A stretch of 64,000 nucleotides of DNA from Rhodococcus sp. H36-A4 (GCF_027158005.1 NZ_JAPVLQ010000002.1:124001-188000); one strand, 5' to 3'; shown: positions 1 to 8,912, counted from the stretch's first letter. Notes: generated from the sequence alone by a model not told the origin. Numbers and translations are program-made.

Positions 1-1
1 C

Positions 2-535
2 ATTCACGACGGGGTGATGTCTTCGCTGCTGTCGGTGGCTCGCCAGGGCCGTACCGAGTCCGTGGCGAGGCAGGCCAGGGCGACGCTCGACCAGATGGAT
101 GCATTGCGTAGCTACTCCGTCGACAGTCGGTTCGACAGGGTGAATGCGATCGCGCATCTGCGCGCGGCAGCTACGGACGCCGACGAGTCCGTGTCGATCG
201 AGGTCGGTGGGACGTCCGACCCGGGCACGACGTATCCGGCGGAGGCTGTTCGCGCCACTGGGGCAGCGCTGGCCGAGGCAGTCCGCAACAGCGTCAAGCA
301 TGCAGGCGAGGGGGCCTCCCGGATGGTGTCGGTGACTGCCGAGTCGGGTCGGCTTGCAGTGTCGGTGTCCGATGACGGCGCCGGGTTCGATCCCGATTCC
401 ATCCCACCGCATCGGCTGGGTGTCGCGGTGAGCATTCACGGTCGGATGCGGCAACTCGACGGGGGGTCTGCCGTGGTCTTCAGTGCGGCCGGTGCTGGGA
501 CGACGGTGCATCTTCAGTGGGAAGCGCTCGCGTGA
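2..535 (+). CDS. Sensor histidine kinase, C-terminal part (5' truncated by window)
   Basis: C-terminal portion of a NarL/DesK-type (HisKA_3 class) sensor kinase. The frame is open from base 2 and reads IHDGVMSSLL, the phospho-acceptor H-box: His at bases 5-7 followed by Asp, as in this class. The ATPase domain follows: an N-box (ALAEAVRNSVKHA, about residue 90), a G1 box (DDGAGF) and a G2-like stretch (HRLGVAVSIHGRM). A GTG at 14 would give a shorter product but would cut off the H-box, so the gene is taken as partial at its 5' end. Its stop overlaps the next gene by four bases (GTGA), implying translational coupling. No response regulator is visible here; it may lie upstream of the window. 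Confidence 0.8.
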   Translation: MHDGVMSSLLSVARQGRTESVARQARATLDQMDALRSYSVDSRFDRVNAIAHLRAAATDADESVSIEVGGTSDPGTTYPAEAVRATGAALAEAVRNSVKHAGEGASRMVSVTAESGRLAVSVSDDGAGFDPDSIPPHRLGVAVSIHGRMRQLDGGSAVVFSAAGAGTTVHLQWEALA

Positions 536-1593
536 AGTTTCTCCGATGGCCTTCTCATGACGCGGAACGTCAGGACGTTCGTGACCTCCTCGGGATGCGT
601 TCGCGCACTGCATATTTCATTGTCCTTCTGTTCTCTGCAGCGTGCCTGATCAGCGCCGTGACGACAGCGCCACCGGGGGTGAATTTCATTCCGCTGGCGT
701 TGGCTGTCCTCATCAATGTGACCAGTTCACTGGTCTTGCTCACTGCACCGGGAGATCCACTCCCACTGCGGTATTCGTACCCATTGATGCTTTCCGGCCC
801 GGTCGCGCTGTGGCTGGTCTTCGCGGTGATACCCGTCCCGGCAACCAATCCGCTGCAGACGTGGCCGCTCGGCGCATCAGTGGCGATTTACACGTTCATG
901 TGCGTTCGGGGCAGGACATTGCTGGCCTGGATCGGTCTCGTCTCGCTCATCGGGTCCTCGGTACTGTGGGCCGTGGTCCGTGGCCAGGGCGCGGCGTACG
1001 GGTTGTCCTTCAGCCTGATCAACGCGGCACCGTTGCTGATGTCGACGTTCTTCGCATTCACCATTCGTCCGCTTGCACGGTCGATTTTCGAACTACGCCG
1101 CCAATCCACGATGAGGATCGCGACCGAGGCCGCTGCGTCGGCGGTCCTCGAGGAGCGCGACGCGCAACTGGAACGTCTGGACGAGCTTGCTCGGCCCCTG
1201 CTCGAGCGGACGGCGGCCGGTCCCGACCTCGGGCCCGATGAAGAACTGGCGTGCATAGTGCTCGAAGCCGATCTGCGAGATTCTCTTCGTGCTCGCGGGC
1301 TCCTCGACTCTCGGCTCCAGGAGTCTGTTCGAGCGGCGCGGATCCGTGGTGTCACGGTGGTGCTCCTCGACGATCGATCCGACGCCTTCCTCGCGTCGGA
1401 TATTCGTACGGTCATGATGACGTCGGCGGTGGAGTACATCGACCGAATCGAGAGTGGCACTGCGACAGTGCGATTGCTTCCTGCCGGCCGTGAGGTCTTG
1501 GCGACCATTCTCGTCGATGGCGAACAGACGTATCGAGTCGAGTACGCGCCTGATGGTTCGTCGACGACACCTGACGAGGATGCGCTTCGCTGA
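532..1593 (+). CDS. Membrane protein partner of the sensor kinase, function unknown
   Basis: Product of 353 residues. The GTG at 532 is chosen because it overlaps the kinase stop codon (GTGA). Roughly the first 190 residues hold about five hydrophobic segments. A charged, probably coiled-coil linker follows (AASAVLEERDAQLERLDELA), then a soluble C-terminal domain of about 120 residues. The linker has the Glu-Glu-Arg-Asp look of a histidine kinase dimerisation helix, but there is no His-Asp phospho-acceptor and no ATP-binding N/G boxes. It may be a degenerate sensor or a membrane input protein acting with the upstream kinase. That role is inference from gene coupling only. Confidence 0.6.
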   Translation: MKFLRWPSHDAERQDVRDLLGMRSRTAYFIVLLFSAACLISAVTTAPPGVNFIPLALAVLINVTSSLVLLTAPGDPLPLRYSYPLMLSGPVALWLVFAVIPVPATNPLQTWPLGASVAIYTFMCVRGRTLLAWIGLVSLIGSSVLWAVVRGQGAAYGLSFSLINAAPLLMSTFFAFTIRPLARSIFELRRQSTMRIATEAAASAVLEERDAQLERLDELARPLLERTAAGPDLGPDEELACIVLEADLRDSLRARGLLDSRLQESVRAARIRGVTVVLLDDRSDAFLASDIRTVMMTSAVEYIDRIESGTATVRLLPAGREVLATILVDGEQTYRVEYAPDGSSTTPDEDALR

Positions 1594-1691
1594 CTCGGGT
1601 ACCTCCTATCTCCGCGTCACGAACGCTCGACGGTTATGGTGCTCACGAGGCACGGGCCACATCGGGCCGCCAACAGCGAAGGGATTCGTCA

Positions 1692-2459
1692 GTGGAGATT
1701 TCGGGAACAGCAGCGCTGGTCACAGGAGGCGCGTCGGGCCTCGGGGCTGCGACGGCCAAGCGTCTCGCCGATGCGGGCGTCACGGTATTCGGCCTCGATC
1801 TGGCTCAGTCCATCGAGCGTGCGGGTGACAGCGTCCCGGCCGGGGTGACGTTGATCCCTGCCGACGTCACGAGCGAGGCCGAGGTCGAGGCGGCTCTGGA
1901 CAAGATTGCCGAAGCGGGCGTACCGCTCCGCATCGTGGTGAACTGCGCCGGCGTCGGCTGGGCAGGACGCATTTTGTCCAAGAAGGGCCCGCACGACCTG
2001 GAGCTCTTCCGCACGGTCATCACCATCAACCTGCTCGGCACGTTCAATGTCATGCGTCTGGCTGCCAATCGGATCCAGTCGCTGTCCACGGTCGACGATT
2101 CGGGTCAGCGCGGTGTGATCGTCAACACCGCATCGGTGGCAGCGTTCGAAGGCCAGATCGGACAGATCGCGTACACCGCCTCCAAGGGTGGCGTACACGC
2201 GATGACGATCACCGCCGCACGCGACCTGGCTCAGTTCGGTATTCGCGTCAACACGATTGCACCGGGCATCGTCGACACTCCGATGCTCGCGGGCGTCACC
2301 GAGGAGTACCGCAAGGGCCTCGAGGCGAGCGTTCCGTTCCCGTCGCGCCTCGCTCAGCCGTCCGAATACGCACAGTTGGTGCAGATGATCGCCGAGCACG
2401 ATTACCTCAACGGCGAGACCATCCGCATGGACGGCGCGATTCGTATGGCTCCGCGCTAA
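1692..2459 (+). CDS. SDR family NAD(P)-dependent oxidoreductase
   Basis: Classical short-chain dehydrogenase of 255 residues. The Rossmann glycine motif TGGASGLG lies at residues 11-18, the NCAG structural motif near 85, the catalytic Ser in NTASVAAFEG and the YTASK active-site pair near 155. The overall pattern, including the INLLGTFNVMRLAA region and the PGIVDTPM loop, resembles 3-hydroxyacyl-CoA dehydrogenase type 2 (HSD17B10-like) enzymes. A role in beta-oxidation of branched or steroid acyl-CoA is therefore possible. The start is a GTG at 1692. It stands alone between the sensor genes and a repeat pair, so substrate cannot be inferred from neighbours. Confidence 0.85.
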   Translation: MEISGTAALVTGGASGLGAATAKRLADAGVTVFGLDLAQSIERAGDSVPAGVTLIPADVTSEAEVEAALDKIAEAGVPLRIVVNCAGVGWAGRILSKKGPHDLELFRTVITINLLGTFNVMRLAANRIQSLSTVDDSGQRGVIVNTASVAAFEGQIGQIAYTASKGGVHAMTITAARDLAQFGIRVNTIAPGIVDTPMLAGVTEEYRKGLEASVPFPSRLAQPSEYAQLVQMIAEHDYLNGETIRMDGAIRMAPR

Positions 2460-2465
2460 TTCGAT

Positions 2466-2592
2466 CGCTTCAATGGTCCACTCATACGATTAGATAGCTA
2501 CAGGGCGCCATTCAAGCGGTGGGCGGAATTTTCCCCCATCGCTTGAATGGTCCGCTCATACGATCAGATAGCTACAGGGCGCCATTCAAGCG
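2466..2592. repeat. Two direct copies of a 53-bp palindrome-ended extragenic repeat
   Basis: Copies at 2466-2518 and 2540-2592, each 53 bp, differ at three positions and are separated by 21 bp. In the second copy the ends are inverted repeats (CGCTTGAATGG and CCATTCAAGCG, 11 bp); in the first copy the left arm carries one mismatch. The block lies between the convergent 3' ends of the SDR gene and the RecB-like nuclease gene. It could be a REP or miniature element, or a bidirectional transcription-stop structure. Confidence 0.8.
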
Positions 2593-2605
2593 TCCGAGCC
2601 CGCGG

Positions 2606-4213
2606 TCAGACTGCCGCGCGCAACGATTCGAGTGTCGGGATCTCGATCTCGGCTCGATCGCTCATCCATTCGCGGAGCACCTTCGTTGCCCGGACGTCGT
2701 CCTCGTTGTAGACCAACAGGCGTTCGCGCTGTGTCGCATCGGGTTCGGCGTCGTAGCCGACCGCCTCGCGGTACCACCCCATCGATGCCTCACCGCCGGC
2801 CTCGGCGTCACGCCATTCGAAGCCTGCCACGGGTGCAATCTTCTTCAGGCCCTTGCCATTCGGGCAGATGAACTGATCACTGACGGCCTGATAGATATCG
2901 ACCCACTGCTCGCTGTCGATGAACTCGCGAATCTCCGCCTCGGACGGTACTCCACTGATGTTGCCGAAGCGTCGTGCCGAATCCAGTAGCCACTTGTCCT
3001 CGGCCGCCCGCGAATAGCAGTACGCCGCGAATGTCTTGCCGCGCAAAGCAGCGTCGGCCCGTTTACCCATGAGCCAGGCCCAGAATTCGGCGAAGGAACG
3101 CCCCTCGTCCACGGTCGGAAGGGGATCCCACGTGACGAAGCCGCGGTACTCCGCCGGCGGCCCGCCCTTCTCCGTCAGCAACGTGCCCCACATGTAGGCG
3201 CCGTGTTCCTGGTAGCTCTCCATGTCCACGTCGACCTCGACGTCGGCGCGGTGAACCGACACCGTGTCCGTGCGACGCAACAGGGGCACTCCGGCTCGCC
3301 AGGCAGTCGCGGCTGCTACGGCATCGGTGAAACTGCCGAACGGCCAGTTGTCGGGCTCGGGGCCGGAGAAGTCGGCCAGTTCGTCGATTGTGGACACACC
3401 CTGCTCACGCAGGGCATCGGCCCGCATGCCCGATGCCACCAGGCTGACATCGCGATTGGCGACCAGTTGCGGACGGCAGTCCGTCCACCACGGGCACGAT
3501 CGACACTCACTGACTTGCGAGGGCACGGTGAAGCTCTCCCCCCGAGCGACGGAGAGCCGGTCGAGGAATCGGGCGTCGTATACGTCGAACACGGTGGTCA
3601 GGTCATGAACGAGGATGCATTCTGCGCGGTAGCCGATTGCACCACCTTCGGCGTTCGGGCTGGCGATGCCCTCGAAGTCGAGCATGCGGTAGAGGTGCGC
3701 GAGACGCAGTTGATCGCGGAGTTGGCTACGGACCTTCCTAGTCTCGTCCACCACGGGCGCCCATTCGATCAACGGTGACGTGCGCGCCCCGCGACCGGGG
3801 TCGGTGACCTTGTGATTGACCACGATGATCGGGAGGTATCCGCCGTCGACGGGATCGAGCATCAAAATCTCGCTACGCCCGCGTCGTCCGGTTGTCCGTT
3901 CGATCGGTAGGACGGCATTCCAGATCCATGGGACGCGGCGTCGGCACGCGGCCATCGTCAGTTCCGATGCGGTGCGGGCATCGGGCGCCTCGATCTCGGT
4001 CCACCCGTCCAAAGCCTCCGACAGACTGGATCTGATGGCGTCGCGCTGCGCGCGGGCTGCTTCACGGCGTTGACGAACCCCTGGATTCTCCGGTTCCTGC
4101 CGCAGCAACGCCGAGTAGGCCGTGTCCAGATACAACCGGTGTCTGCATCGCGTCAGCGACCCGGCATCGATGAGCACCGATGCCCCTCGTTCCACTGCGC
4201 GTTGGCTCGTCAC
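2606..4213 (-). CDS. TM0106-family RecB-like nuclease with exonuclease-type C-terminus
   Basis: Product of 535 residues. The N-terminal half resembles a RecB/Cas4-type nuclease core: several Glu/Asp residues, a central VVNHKV segment and a cysteine group (ECRSCPWWTDC) that could bind an Fe-S cluster. The C-terminal half looks like a DEDD-type 3'-5' exonuclease fold: VDVDMES near residue 330, a conserved AAYCYSRAAEDKWLL block and a terminal YNEDDVRATKVLREWM motif. This two-part layout matches the TM0106 family of predicted nucleases. Substrate and pathway are not established, though DNA or RNA repair is a common guess. It is monocistronic and divergent from the following gene. Confidence 0.75.
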   Translation of the reverse strand: MTSQRAVERGASVLIDAGSLTRCRHRLYLDTAYSALLRQEPENPGVRQRREAARAQRDAIRSSLSEALDGWTEIEAPDARTASELTMAACRRRVPWIWNAVLPIERTTGRRGRSEILMLDPVDGGYLPIIVVNHKVTDPGRGARTSPLIEWAPVVDETRKVRSQLRDQLRLAHLYRMLDFEGIASPNAEGGAIGYRAECILVHDLTTVFDVYDARFLDRLSVARGESFTVPSQVSECRSCPWWTDCRPQLVANRDVSLVASGMRADALREQGVSTIDELADFSGPEPDNWPFGSFTDAVAAATAWRAGVPLLRRTDTVSVHRADVEVDVDMESYQEHGAYMWGTLLTEKGGPPAEYRGFVTWDPLPTVDEGRSFAEFWAWLMGKRADAALRGKTFAAYCYSRAAEDKWLLDSARRFGNISGVPSEAEIREFIDSEQWVDIYQAVSDQFICPNGKGLKKIAPVAGFEWRDAEAGGEASMGWYREAVGYDAEPDATQRERLLVYNEDDVRATKVLREWMSDRAEIEIPTLESLRAAV

Positions 4214-4381
4214 GACCCGAGCCTATGTCCCCGTACCGACAGCAATGACACCGAGCGACGACGAAGCTGCGCGAAGTGCGGGGCGCAGATGTTCTCGGAG
4301 CCATCCGTACCGATAGGCTGTGTCAAGCAATTGTGCGCGCGCCGCGCCGAACCGCCGAAGTTGACGTAAGGGGCCTTGTCG

Positions 4382-5032
4382 ATGGGTTTGTTCCGTAAGC
4401 GCAAGGGTCGTGCCACTCGTAAGGCCGAAGCCAAGGCGCTCAAGCACAAAGCGACGTTGGAAGCGAAGTTCGGCGCCAAGAACGAACGCAAGCAGCTGAA
4501 GTCGATCGCGAAGGCACAGGGCAAGCTGAACGCGGTGGAGGCCAAGTCCTCGAAGAACGTCGAGAAGGCTCAGGTTGCGACCTTGAAGGCGCAGCAGAAA
4601 GCTGCGATGCAGGGCAAGTTCTCGGCGGCTCAGGTCCGCAAGTACATCGGTATTGCGCGGGTGTTGATTCCGGTACTGACGCCCATCGTCTACCGGGGTG
4701 CAGCCCTCGTACGCGGCAAGCTCGACGAACGTAAAGCCTCGCAGCTCGGCATCAATCCTGCCGAGCTCGGCCAGTACACCGGTTACGGTGCCAAGCTCAG
4801 CGCCCGTATCGCCGGTGCCGAGAAGTCGCTGGAGAAGGTCACCTCCGGCTCCGGTGATGCCGAGACGACCAAGTTCGCCGACGCCATCTCCCAGCGACTC
4901 ACCGACCTCGGAACCGCTGTGCGCACGTCCGAGCAGATGCCGGCACCGCGTCGCAAAGCTGCCCACAATGCGATCTCGGCCGAACTCGACGGCATCGAAG
5001 CAGACCTGCTCGCCCGCCTCGGCGTCCGCTAG
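4382..5032 (+). CDS. Conserved mycolata protein, probable DUF6474 family
   Basis: Product of 216 residues, very rich in Lys and Ala. The ATG at 4382 is preferred over the TTG six bases upstream because a GGGG-containing ribosome-binding stretch sits at suitable spacing. The first 85 residues are strongly basic and helical (RKRKGRATRKAEAKALK). A short hydrophobic segment (YIGIARVLIPVLTPIVYRGA) follows, then an amphipathic helical region. The arrangement suggests a membrane-associated or nucleic-acid-binding helical protein. The family name is from memory of similar mycobacterial and rhodococcal proteins; no function is known to me. Confidence 0.6.
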   Translation: MGLFRKRKGRATRKAEAKALKHKATLEAKFGAKNERKQLKSIAKAQGKLNAVEAKSSKNVEKAQVATLKAQQKAAMQGKFSAAQVRKYIGIARVLIPVLTPIVYRGAALVRGKLDERKASQLGINPAELGQYTGYGAKLSARIAGAEKSLEKVTSGSGDAETTKFADAISQRLTDLGTAVRTSEQMPAPRRKAAHNAISAELDGIEADLLARLGVR

Positions 5033-5053
5033 CACCCGAATTCACCGATCCCG

Positions 5054-5572
5054 ATGACCACACCGGCAGCCTCACTTCGCGGCGGAGCTGTCGGTGCCTT
5101 GACGGTCACACTCGCCGTCGCGGCCCACGGCGGCGCGGGCGGCGGTTATCCGAGCGGGTCGGCATTGATGTTCCTGTTGGTCGTCGGTGTGGGTGTGGGT
5201 GCGCTCGCGACGATGCCCGCGCCGGGAATGGTCCGCCTTCTCGGTGGGCTGATGATCGGGCAATTCGCCGCTCACTTGGCGCTCGCGGCCGGAAGCCCGC
5301 AGGAGATGACGCACAACCACTCGGTGCTCCCGAGTGCGTCGATGCTTGCCTTCCACCTTGCGGCCTCGACCCTTGCGGCAGTTCTCGTCTGCACGGCCGA
5401 GAGGTTGTACGGGCCGATCACCTCGATCGTGCGCGCAGTTCTCGACCCACCACTCCCCCTTCCCGATACGTCAGCCGGTGGGTACGTCGGGGCGGTCGGG
5501 TTCGAGCTGTCTCCGCAGCACCGATTCACGACGTCGATCTCGAGGCGTGGGCCACCCGATTCGCTGCGGTAA
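5054..5572 (+). CDS. Membrane protein of the copper operon
   Basis: Product of 172 residues with about four hydrophobic segments, small-residue rich, and a soluble tail of about 35 residues. It contains an MTHNHS motif and a second His before the last membrane segment, which could contact metal. It starts 21 bases after the preceding gene and lies 47 bases before ycnI, so it is probably the first gene of the ycnI-copC-copD operon. Similar small membrane proteins accompany YcnI/CopC in other actinobacteria. A copper-related role is inferred from position only. Confidence 0.6.
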   Translation: MTTPAASLRGGAVGALTVTLAVAAHGGAGGGYPSGSALMFLLVVGVGVGALATMPAPGMVRLLGGLMIGQFAAHLALAAGSPQEMTHNHSVLPSASMLAFHLAASTLAAVLVCTAERLYGPITSIVRAVLDPPLPLPDTSAGGYVGAVGFELSPQHRFTTSISRRGPPDSLR

Positions 5573-5619
5573 GCGAGTCGAAGAGATAGGCCACACACCC
5601 TTTCGAGAAGGAATCCTCC

Positions 5620-6294
5620 ATGAACAGCTTCATTCGTCGTGCCTCGATCATTGCAGGCGCCGCTTCGTTGGCACTGGTAGTCGGGACAGGCGCGGCTTCC
5701 GCGCACGTTTCTGTTGTTGCGCCGGGCGCCGAGCAGGGCGGGTACACAGTTCTGACGTTCCGTGTTCCGACCGAATCCGACACTGCAGCAACGACGTCGG
5801 TGAAGGTGGAGCTGCCGGGTCTGAACTCGGCACGCACACAGCCCATTCCGGGATGGACGTCGACGGTCGACAAGAACCCTGAAGGTCTCGCCACTGCCGT
5901 GACCTGGACGGCAAGTCCCGGCTCCGAGGTCGGTCCGGGACAGTTCCAGCAGTTCCTGCTCTCTGCGGGCCCACTGCCGGAGCAGGAGACGGTCAGTTTC
6001 CCGGCGACGCAGACCTACACCGACGGCAAGGTCGTTGCCTGGAACGAGGAGCCTGCTGCCGACGGCAGCGAGCCGGAGTACCCGGCGCCGTCGGTGACTC
6101 TCGCGGCCGCTGATGCCTCCGGCGACGGGCACGGACAGGCAAGCGCGGCGGAGACCAGCTCGGACACCGCGGAAGCAAGCACCGAGTCGGGGTCGGACAA
6201 CACGGCCCGTTGGCTGGCAGGTGTCGCACTCGTTCTCGGTGCGCTCGGCGCGGCGCTCGGAATCGGTGCAGCAGTGCGGGGACGCCGGTCATGA
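5620..6294 (+). CDS. ycnI: YcnI-family (DUF1775) copper-binding protein
   Basis: Secreted, membrane-anchored protein of 224 residues. It has a signal peptide ending ASA with mature HVSVVAPG, so the N-terminal His after cleavage is available as copper ligand, as known for the YcnI family. The DUF1775 beta-sandwich occupies about residues 29-165 and includes the typical GYTVLTFRVPTE segment. An acidic/Ser linker and a C-terminal membrane helix (WLAGVALVLGALGAALGIG) follow, then a basic stop-transfer tail. A good ribosome-binding site (GAAGGA) precedes the ATG. Its last four bases overlap the copC start, so YcnI, CopC and CopD are probably made together for copper handling at the cell surface. 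Confidence 0.9.
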   Translation: MNSFIRRASIIAGAASLALVVGTGAASAHVSVVAPGAEQGGYTVLTFRVPTESDTAATTSVKVELPGLNSARTQPIPGWTSTVDKNPEGLATAVTWTASPGSEVGPGQFQQFLLSAGPLPEQETVSFPATQTYTDGKVVAWNEEPAADGSEPEYPAPSVTLAAADASGDGHGQASAAETSSDTAEASTESGSDNTARWLAGVALVLGALGAALGIGAAVRGRRS

Positions 6295-6881
6295 GGAAGC
6301 TCGTCGTTGCCTTGCTCGCGGTGTCGGCACTGATTCTCGGCGCACCGATCGCGTCGGCGCATTCGATCGTCACCGGATCGAGCCCTGAGGAAGGTGCCGA
6401 CATCGCAGCGGGACCTGCTCAGGTGTCCGTCACCTTCAACGAGACGCCGCAGTCCCAGTTCGCGACGCTCAATGTGGTTGGGCCCGATGGCAACTTGTGG
6501 TCCAAGGGCGATCCGCGGATCGAGGCGCAAAGCATCGTCGTCGACGTCGGCGAGCTCGGTCCGGCAGGCCAGTACACGGTGGCATACCGGGTGACCTCGG
6601 CCGATGGTCATCCCATCAGTGGGACGCGTACGTTCACCCTCACCCAGGAGGGATCGGGCACACCTGGTGCGGCCGCAGACGCCGATGCGGGTGCCGATGC
6701 ATCTTCGGAGTCCGACGGGGTTCCGCTGTGGCCGTTCTTGATTGTCGGTGGGCTGGTGTTCGGCGGTGCTCTCGCCTACGCACTGCGTAAGCCGAAGGAC
6801 GAGCGGAAGCCGAAGGACGAGCGGAAGCCGAAGGACGAGCGGAAGCCGAAGGACGAGCGGAAGCCGAAGGAAGACAGCTGA
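6291..6881 (+). CDS. copC: CopC-domain copper resistance/uptake protein
   Basis: Product of 196 residues starting at the ATG that overlaps the ycnI stop (ATGA). It has a signal peptide ending ASA and a mature N-terminus HSIVTGSSP, giving the first His copper ligand. The CopC beta-barrel runs to about residue 118 with the second ligand region SADGHPISGTRTF. A linker and one membrane helix (PLWPFLIVGGLVFGGALAYAL) follow. The cytoplasmic tail consists of a hexapeptide repeat KPKDER, encoded by an 18-bp tandem repeat. It delivers or binds Cu(II) outside the membrane next to CopD. The charged repeat tail is unusual and may vary in copy number. Confidence 0.92.
   Translation: MRKLVVALLAVSALILGAPIASAHSIVTGSSPEEGADIAAGPAQVSVTFNETPQSQFATLNVVGPDGNLWSKGDPRIEAQSIVVDVGELGPAGQYTVAYRVTSADGHPISGTRTFTLTQEGSGTPGAAADADAGADASSESDGVPLWPFLIVGGLVFGGALAYALRKPKDERKPKDERKPKDERKPKDERKPKEDS
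6789..6860 (+). repeat. 18-bp tandem repeat encoding KPKDER, four perfect copies
   Basis: Four identical copies of AAGCCGAAGGACGAGCGG at 6789-6860, followed by a degenerate fifth (6861-6878). They encode the cytoplasmic tail of CopC. In-frame gain or loss of copies would lengthen or shorten a charged tail without breaking the gene. Confidence 0.95.
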
Positions 6882-6886
6882 GCGTA

Positions 6887-7813
6887 GTGCGCGAGTTCCG
6901 CCGGAGGTGGATGCTCGCAGCGGCGGTGTCGGGGATCCTCGGGGTGGGTGCGGCCTGGTTGCTCGCCCATCCCGAGGGCCCCGATCCGTCGGCAGTGGTC
7001 CGGGTGCTCGCCGATTGCCTCGGAGCCACTGCATTGGGTCTCGCGCTGCTGCGCACCGAACTGTTCCCGGTGCGCAGCAGGCCCACGGTATGGCGGCAGG
7101 TCGCTGCCGTCGGGGGTCTGTGGACCGTCGCGGAAGTCGCATTGTTGGTCGATGCCGCCGCCGAGTCTTTCGGCGGCGGCATCACTGGGCTTCCGATGGC
7201 CCAGTTCGGTACTTATCTCACCGATATCACCGTCGGTCGTCTTGGAGTCGTGACGGTGTTGTGCACCGCGATCGTGTCCGGTTACGCGCTGCTCGCCTAT
7301 CGACGCGGGAGTGATGTATCCCCGATTCCCATCGTGGTGTTCACCGTGATCGCGCTCGTCGCGCGGCCGATCACCGGTCATATGTCACAGCAGTTGTTCG
7401 GCGGATTGTTCGCCGCGGTGCACACGGTTGCTGCCGCGGTATGGCTCGGGGTTCTGGCGGCAATGGCGTCGACTCTTCGGGCGAAGGGCGCATGGGCGAC
7501 GACGCTTCCGATCTACTCGCGGCTCGCCTGGTGGTCGGTATGGATATTGGCGGTGAGTGGGACGGTGAATGCAGCGGTCAGGATCGGCGGGTTCGGCGCT
7601 CTGTTGGACACCGGTTACGGACGCATCGTGTTGGCGAAGACCGTCGTGCTGATTCTTCTCGTAGTGCTCGCACGCCGAATTCGGTTGACCTGGCTCGTTT
7701 CTGCCGCAGCGCATCGAACGAAGGCAGATGAGTCGATCGTCCGCGCGGCTGTGCACGTGTGCGTCACTGCCGTCGTGTTCGGTCTAGCGGCGGCTCTCGC
7801 CACGACAGCATGA
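6887..7813 (+). CDS. copD: CopD-family copper transport membrane protein
   Basis: Integral membrane protein of 308 residues with about eight hydrophobic helices. The second half matches the CopD domain: a helix with RPITGHMSQQ, then a His-containing helix (GGLFAAVHTVAAAVWLGVLAA), and YSRLAWWSVWILAVSG. The His in GH and VH lie in membrane segments and are plausible copper ligands. The GTG start at 6887 is five bases after the copC stop, so it is co-transcribed with ycnI and copC. In this family CopC hands copper to CopD for movement across the membrane; direction and substrate here are inferred from that. Confidence 0.88.
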   Translation: MREFRRRWMLAAAVSGILGVGAAWLLAHPEGPDPSAVVRVLADCLGATALGLALLRTELFPVRSRPTVWRQVAAVGGLWTVAEVALLVDAAAESFGGGITGLPMAQFGTYLTDITVGRLGVVTVLCTAIVSGYALLAYRRGSDVSPIPIVVFTVIALVARPITGHMSQQLFGGLFAAVHTVAAAVWLGVLAAMASTLRAKGAWATTLPIYSRLAWWSVWILAVSGTVNAAVRIGGFGALLDTGYGRIVLAKTVVLILLVVLARRIRLTWLVSAAAHRTKADESIVRAAVHVCVTAVVFGLAAALATTA

Positions 7814-8039
7814 CCACGGCTTCGGGATTACACGAAAAGTTTTACAGCACCGGCAATCTCGCCGGTTCCGTTGCTCACATAGCTGCTTCATCGCGACCCT
7901 GGAGTGCAACTGAAGGGCTAGGCTCGAAGTGTCCGAAAGCCCATATATCGGGGTCGAGGAACAGCGGTGTCGGTGACACCTGGTCCAGTCGGGGGCTGGG
8001 ACACGGCGCCGAGTGAAGCTATGAAGGAGCGAGAACCTT

Positions 8040-8912
8040 ATGAGCACTGTGTTGCCTGTGGTTGCTGGAGTCGACGGGTCGCCTGCCTCGCTGGACGCGG
8101 CGGTGTGGGCAGCGAACGCCGCGAAGCGCCGTGGCTTGCCGCTACTGCTGGTGTCGGTCACGCCGGTCTCACCCGGTGTTCTCAGTGTTCTGGTGCCATT
8201 GCCGCAGGAGTTCTACGACGACCAGCGCCAGTTGACGACAAACGTATTGCACGAGGCTCTCACGCGGGTGCGCGCAGAACTCGGTGACGACGCGCTGGTG
8301 ATCGACACGAAGGCAGTCACCGGAATGCCGGCGGCGGAGTTGCTGGCGTGTTCGAAGCAGGCCGCAACGATCGTCACGGGCACACGTGGGCTCGGAGAGC
8401 TGACCGCTGGGTTGGCCGGCTCGGTGAGCTCGGCGCTGATCGGGCATGCGGGGTGTCCGGTAGTGGTAATCCACGGCGGCAAGCCACAGTCGAACGCCAG
8501 CGCAGGCCCGGTAGTGGTCGGAGTCGATGGCACCGACAACAGTGTCCCGGCAGTGGCGGCCGCGTTCGAGGAAGCGTCACTGCGCTCGGTTGACTTGGTT
8601 GCAGTGCATGCCTTTTCGGACGTGCTGTTGGCGTCGTGGTTCGAGGACGATTGGGTGTCGATCGAAGAGGCGGAGCGTGCGGTGCTCTCCGAGCAGCTCG
8701 CCGGCTACGCCGATCGGTATCCGGATGTGAAGGTACGTGCGGTGGTGTCGAAGGACCGTCCGGTGAACTCTCTGCTCGAGCACGCCGACCAAGCGTCGTT
8801 GATCGTGGTCGGTAGCCGCGGGCGGGGTGGATACATGGGCATGCTGTTGGGTTCGACCAGCCGCGCGATCGTGCATACCGCCGAAGTGCCGGTCATGATC
8901 GTCCGGCACTGA
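8040..8912 (+). CDS. Universal stress protein, two tandem USP domains
   Basis: Product of 290 residues made of two UspA domains (about 1-145 and 155-290). Each carries an ATP-binding signature of the G-x2-G-x9-G-S type (GTRGLGELTAGLAGS and GSRGRGGYMGMLLGS) and a VxGVDG strand at its start. Such tandem USPs in mycobacteria respond to hypoxia and stationary phase. The 226 bp upstream contain no gene. A possible ribosome-binding site GAAGGAGCGAG lies before the ATG. Its stop codon directly abuts the stop of the convergent gene downstream. Confidence 0.93.
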   Translation: MSTVLPVVAGVDGSPASLDAAVWAANAAKRRGLPLLLVSVTPVSPGVLSVLVPLPQEFYDDQRQLTTNVLHEALTRVRAELGDDALVIDTKAVTGMPAAELLACSKQAATIVTGTRGLGELTAGLAGSVSSALIGHAGCPVVVIHGGKPQSNASAGPVVVGVDGTDNSVPAVAAAFEEASLRSVDLVAVHAFSDVLLASWFEDDWVSIEEAERAVLSEQLAGYADRYPDVKVRAVVSKDRPVNSLLEHADQASLIVVGSRGRGGYMGMLLGSTSRAIVHTAEVPVMIVRH

